Program-made: the position numbers and the translations under genes | NCBI GenBank assembly: GCA_002282555.1 | Contig: NCJR01000115.1 | Location: 1 to 6,758, forward strand | Origin: Rhodobacterales bacterium 34-62-10 | GTDB taxonomy: Bacteria > Pseudomonadota > Alphaproteobacteria > Rhodobacterales > Rhodobacteraceae | Direction of reading: 5' to 3' | DNA: 6,758 nt | Shown: positions 5,507 to 6,758 of the stretch, piece after piece | Layout: each line of letters starts with the position of its first letter | Numbering within the stretch: the first letter of the stretch is position 1 | The notes under the pieces: generated by a model | The model's database searches: none | Seen by the model: only the letters and a program-made list of their open reading frames with translations | Told to the model about the DNA's origin: nothing

Positions 5507-6415
5507 TCACGCATGGGGCGCGCCGCCTTTCCAGCGGCGATGAATCCAGAACCACTGGTCGATATTCTGCTCGATCCGCGCCTGCAGGCTGTTGTTCAGG
5601 GCCTGCGTCATCTCGACCGCCGTGCTATGCGGCACTGGCGCCTCGAAGACCGCCTCGAACGACAGCCCATCCTTGCGCCGGATTCCATAGCAGGGCACCA
5701 GCAGCGCGTTGTATTTCAACGCCATTTCCGCCGCCGACAACGCCGTCATCGCGGTCTGCCCCATGAAATTCAATGGCTCGCCCTTGTGCATGTGCTGATC
5801 GATCAGCATCGCCACCGTGCCGCCGCTGCGCAGGAACCGCACCATCTCGCCGATCCCGCGCCGCCCCCGCTCAAACAAAGGCGTGCCGATGGTGCTGATA
5901 TTGCGCAGGTAATAGCCGTTGAAATAAGGGTTGTTCAGCGCGCGGTAGATGCCGCCCACGCGAAACCCATGCGCAATCGTGCCCGCCCGGATCACGTCGT
6001 AATTGCCGAAATGCCCCGACACGAGGATGATCGGACGGCCCGCCGCCTTTGCCTCCTGCATCGCCTCCCAGCCCGGCCCCGTCACGGGTGCCGCAAGCGC
6101 GCGCTGCCGCAACCCCTTGGGCGACAGCAATTCCATCGCCATCCGCCCGATATTGCGCGCCGTCGCCGCCGTCACGCGGGCACGCTCGGCCTCGGGCATC
6201 GCGGGAAAGATCAGCCGCAGGTTATCCTCGATCCGGCGGCGATACCCCGCCAACGGCGCCACAACCCGCGCAAACACGAACCCACCCAGCCGCACCCGCG
6301 CCGCATAGGGCATCAGATTCAGCAGGCCGACAAAGGCCAGAAATACCCCATAAGGCGCAAGATCGGAAATCCGGGCCAGATGGTCCCGGAGCCGCTCCTG
6401 AGTGTCGCTGGCCAT
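5507..6415 (-). CDS. LpxL/HtrB-family lipid A acyltransferase (lysophospholipid acyltransferase superfamily)
   Basis: A 302-residue inner-membrane acyltransferase that probably transfers a secondary acyl chain from acyl-ACP to Kdo-lipid A precursor. A hydrophobic segment at 20-36 likely anchors it. RIEDNLRLIFP (61-71) and NIGRMAMELL (88-97) are family landmarks. SGHFGNYDV at 133-141 contains the His-X4-Asp catalytic motif (His135, Asp140). MLIDQHMHKGEPLNFMGQTA at 203-222 is the conserved Asp-Gln...Gly...Phe-x-Gly block, and QWFWIHRRWK at 287-296 is the C-terminal signature. Length fits LpxL/LpxM. Its start is secure: AGGAG (6425-6421) sits 5 nt before ATG 6415. It leads a two-gene operon with the phosphatase. 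LpxL and LpxM cannot be told apart without comparison, and an ornithine- or phospholipid-directed acyltransferase is a remote alternative. Confidence 0.88.
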   Translation of the reverse strand: MASDTQERLRDHLARISDLAPYGVFLAFVGLLNLMPYAARVRLGGFVFARVVAPLAGYRRRIEDNLRLIFPAMPEAERARVTAATARNIGRMAMELLSPKGLRQRALAAPVTGPGWEAMQEAKAAGRPIILVSGHFGNYDVIRAGTIAHGFRVGGIYRALNNPYFNGYYLRNISTIGTPLFERGRRGIGEMVRFLRSGGTVAMLIDQHMHKGEPLNFMGQTAMTALSAAEMALKYNALLVPCYGIRRKDGLSFEAVFEAPVPHSTAVEMTQALNNSLQARIEQNIDQWFWIHRRWKGGAPHA

Positions 6416-6437
6416 CGTTTCTCCTGCCTTCGGGTGC

Positions 6438-6464
6438 GTCGGACCATGATCGGGTCTGTCCGAC
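6438..6464. promoter_or_regulatory. Inverted repeat in the acyltransferase leader
   Basis: GTCGGAC (6438-6444) and GTCCGAC (6458-6464) are perfect 7-bp inverted arms 13 nt apart, 23-49 nt upstream of the acyltransferase ATG. It could bind a dimeric regulator or fold in the mRNA leader. Just upstream on the minus strand are TTTACC and TAGTAT 15 nt apart, a weak promoter-like pair (about 6499-6473). That would place the repeat near +1. Confidence 0.35.
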
Positions 6465-6585
6465 CAGCCCCCACATACTACCCTAGCCGCTATGGGGTAA
6501 AGCCTTCCTCGGTGCGCGGCCCCGCATGAGGGCGAACGACGCGCGGATCACCACATATGATCCCGCTGACCGCCCCATGAGAAAA

Positions 6586-6609
6586 GCACGCCAACTTCCG
6601 TTGACGTGC
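6586..6609 (-). terminator. Intrinsic (Rho-independent) terminator of katG
   Basis: Ten-base arms at 6586-6595 and 6600-6609 pair around a 4-nt loop. Read on the minus strand the one imperfect pair is a G-U wobble and the loop is GGAA, a GNRA tetraloop. The stem is followed directly by TTTTCT. On the plus strand the same position is a C-A mismatch, so the structure favours minus-strand transcription. It begins about 60 nt after the katG stop and separates katG from the acyltransferase operon. Confidence 0.75.
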
Positions 6610-6628
6610 CTCACACTCGTTAACCACA

Positions 6629-6650
6629 TGGCGCGAGGGGCCCCGCGCCA
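6629..6650 (-). repeat. GC-rich hairpin in the katG 3' untranslated region
   Basis: TGGCGCG (6629-6635) and CGCGCCA (6644-6650) form a 7-bp stem around an 8-nt loop, 18 nt after the katG stop. It has no U-run after it on the minus strand, so it is more likely an mRNA-stabilising or accessory structure than the terminator itself. Confidence 0.45.
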
Positions 6651-6668
6651 CGCACTCGCAAAATCCGC

Positions 6669-6758
6669 TTACGCCAGATCGAAACGATCCGCGTTCATCA
6701 CCTTGGTCCATGCCGCCACGAAATCGCGCACGAACTTGTCCTGCGCGTCATCCTGCGC
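6669..6758 (-). CDS. katG: Catalase-peroxidase KatG, C-terminal end (5'-partial)
   Basis: The right edge cuts this gene, leaving its last 29 codons and a TAA stop at 6671-6669. The visible peptide, including DKFVRDFVAAWTKVMNADRF and ending DLA, is the characteristic C-terminus of bacterial KatG. KatG is a haem enzyme of about 720-750 residues that removes hydrogen peroxide by catalase and peroxidase reactions in the cytoplasm. The conserved Phe-Val-x-x-Trp...Val-Met-Asn-x-Asp-Arg-Phe-Asp-Leu pattern makes the assignment firm despite the short length. A hairpin and an intrinsic terminator follow, so it is probably transcribed separately from the LPS genes. Whether the rest of the gene is intact cannot be seen. 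Confidence 0.88.
   Translation of the reverse strand, partial: AQDDAQDKFVRDFVAAWTKVMNADRFDLA

Noticed and set aside
5369..6529. Plus-strand frame of 386 codons opposite the acyltransferase
   Set aside because: Arg/His/Pro-rich translation without motifs; the minus strand encodes an intact LpxL-family protein with a strong ribosome site.
6490..6711. Small minus-strand frame between katG and the acyltransferase
   Set aside because: It overlaps the katG C-terminus in another frame and runs through the katG terminator; no ribosome site or recognisable content.
1..6758. CRISPR arrays, tRNA or rRNA genes, insertion sequences, integrase or attachment sites
   Set aside because: I read both strands and saw no regularly spaced repeats, cloverleaf-like segments, transposase motifs or flanking inverted repeats.

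Overview
The window is GC-rich and densely coding. Codons mostly end in C or G, intergenic gaps are short, and the gene families look alphaproteobacterial; my best guess is a Rhodobacteraceae-type organism. That placement is an inference from style, not a database match. Almost all of the middle (510-6415) encodes proteins that build or decorate lipopolysaccharide (LPS): three glycosyltransferase-like proteins, a Kdo kinase, a second small kinase-fold protein, a Cys-based phosphatase and a lipid A-type acyltransferase. It reads as an LPS core/lipid A modification island.

Layout. (1) 1-297, minus strand: a reading frame cut by the left edge. Its first ~69 residues are the NAD-binding start of a Gfo/Idh/MocA-type dehydrogenase. 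They continue in frame into the signal-peptide end and Cys-Gly-Cys-Cys motif of a DUF411/CopG-type periplasmic copper protein. This chimeric join is the strangest thing in the window. (2) 298-509: a divergent intergenic region with a candidate promoter whose -10 is overlapped by a perfect 14-bp palindrome. (3) 510-1664, plus: a rhamnan synthesis F (RgpF)-like protein. (4) 1671-2438, minus: a family 25 glycosyltransferase, tail to tail with the previous gene and only 6 bp away. (5) 2439-2656: a divergent intergenic region with a small hairpin. (6) 2657-4872, plus: a likely three-gene operon of a DxD glycosyltransferase, KdkA-type Kdo kinase and YrbL-family kinase-like protein; the last two overlap by ATGA. 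(7) 4853-6415, minus: a likely two-gene operon, an LpxL/HtrB-family acyltransferase followed after 6 bp by a Cys-X5-Arg phosphatase. The phosphatase 3' end overlaps the YrbL-family gene by 20 bp. (8) 6416-6668: intergenic region with an inverted repeat in the acyltransferase leader and an intrinsic terminator for the next gene. (9) 6669-6758, minus: the last 29 codons of catalase-peroxidase katG.

How the genes may work together: the acyltransferase finishes the lipid A acyl chains, KdkA phosphorylates the Kdo linked to lipid A, and the glycosyltransferases add core or surface sugars. The YrbL-family protein and the phosphatase could tune phosphorylation of LPS or of proteins. The last point is a hypothesis from gene neighbourhood. 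The families of the individual genes are well supported by visible motifs; the exact substrates are not.
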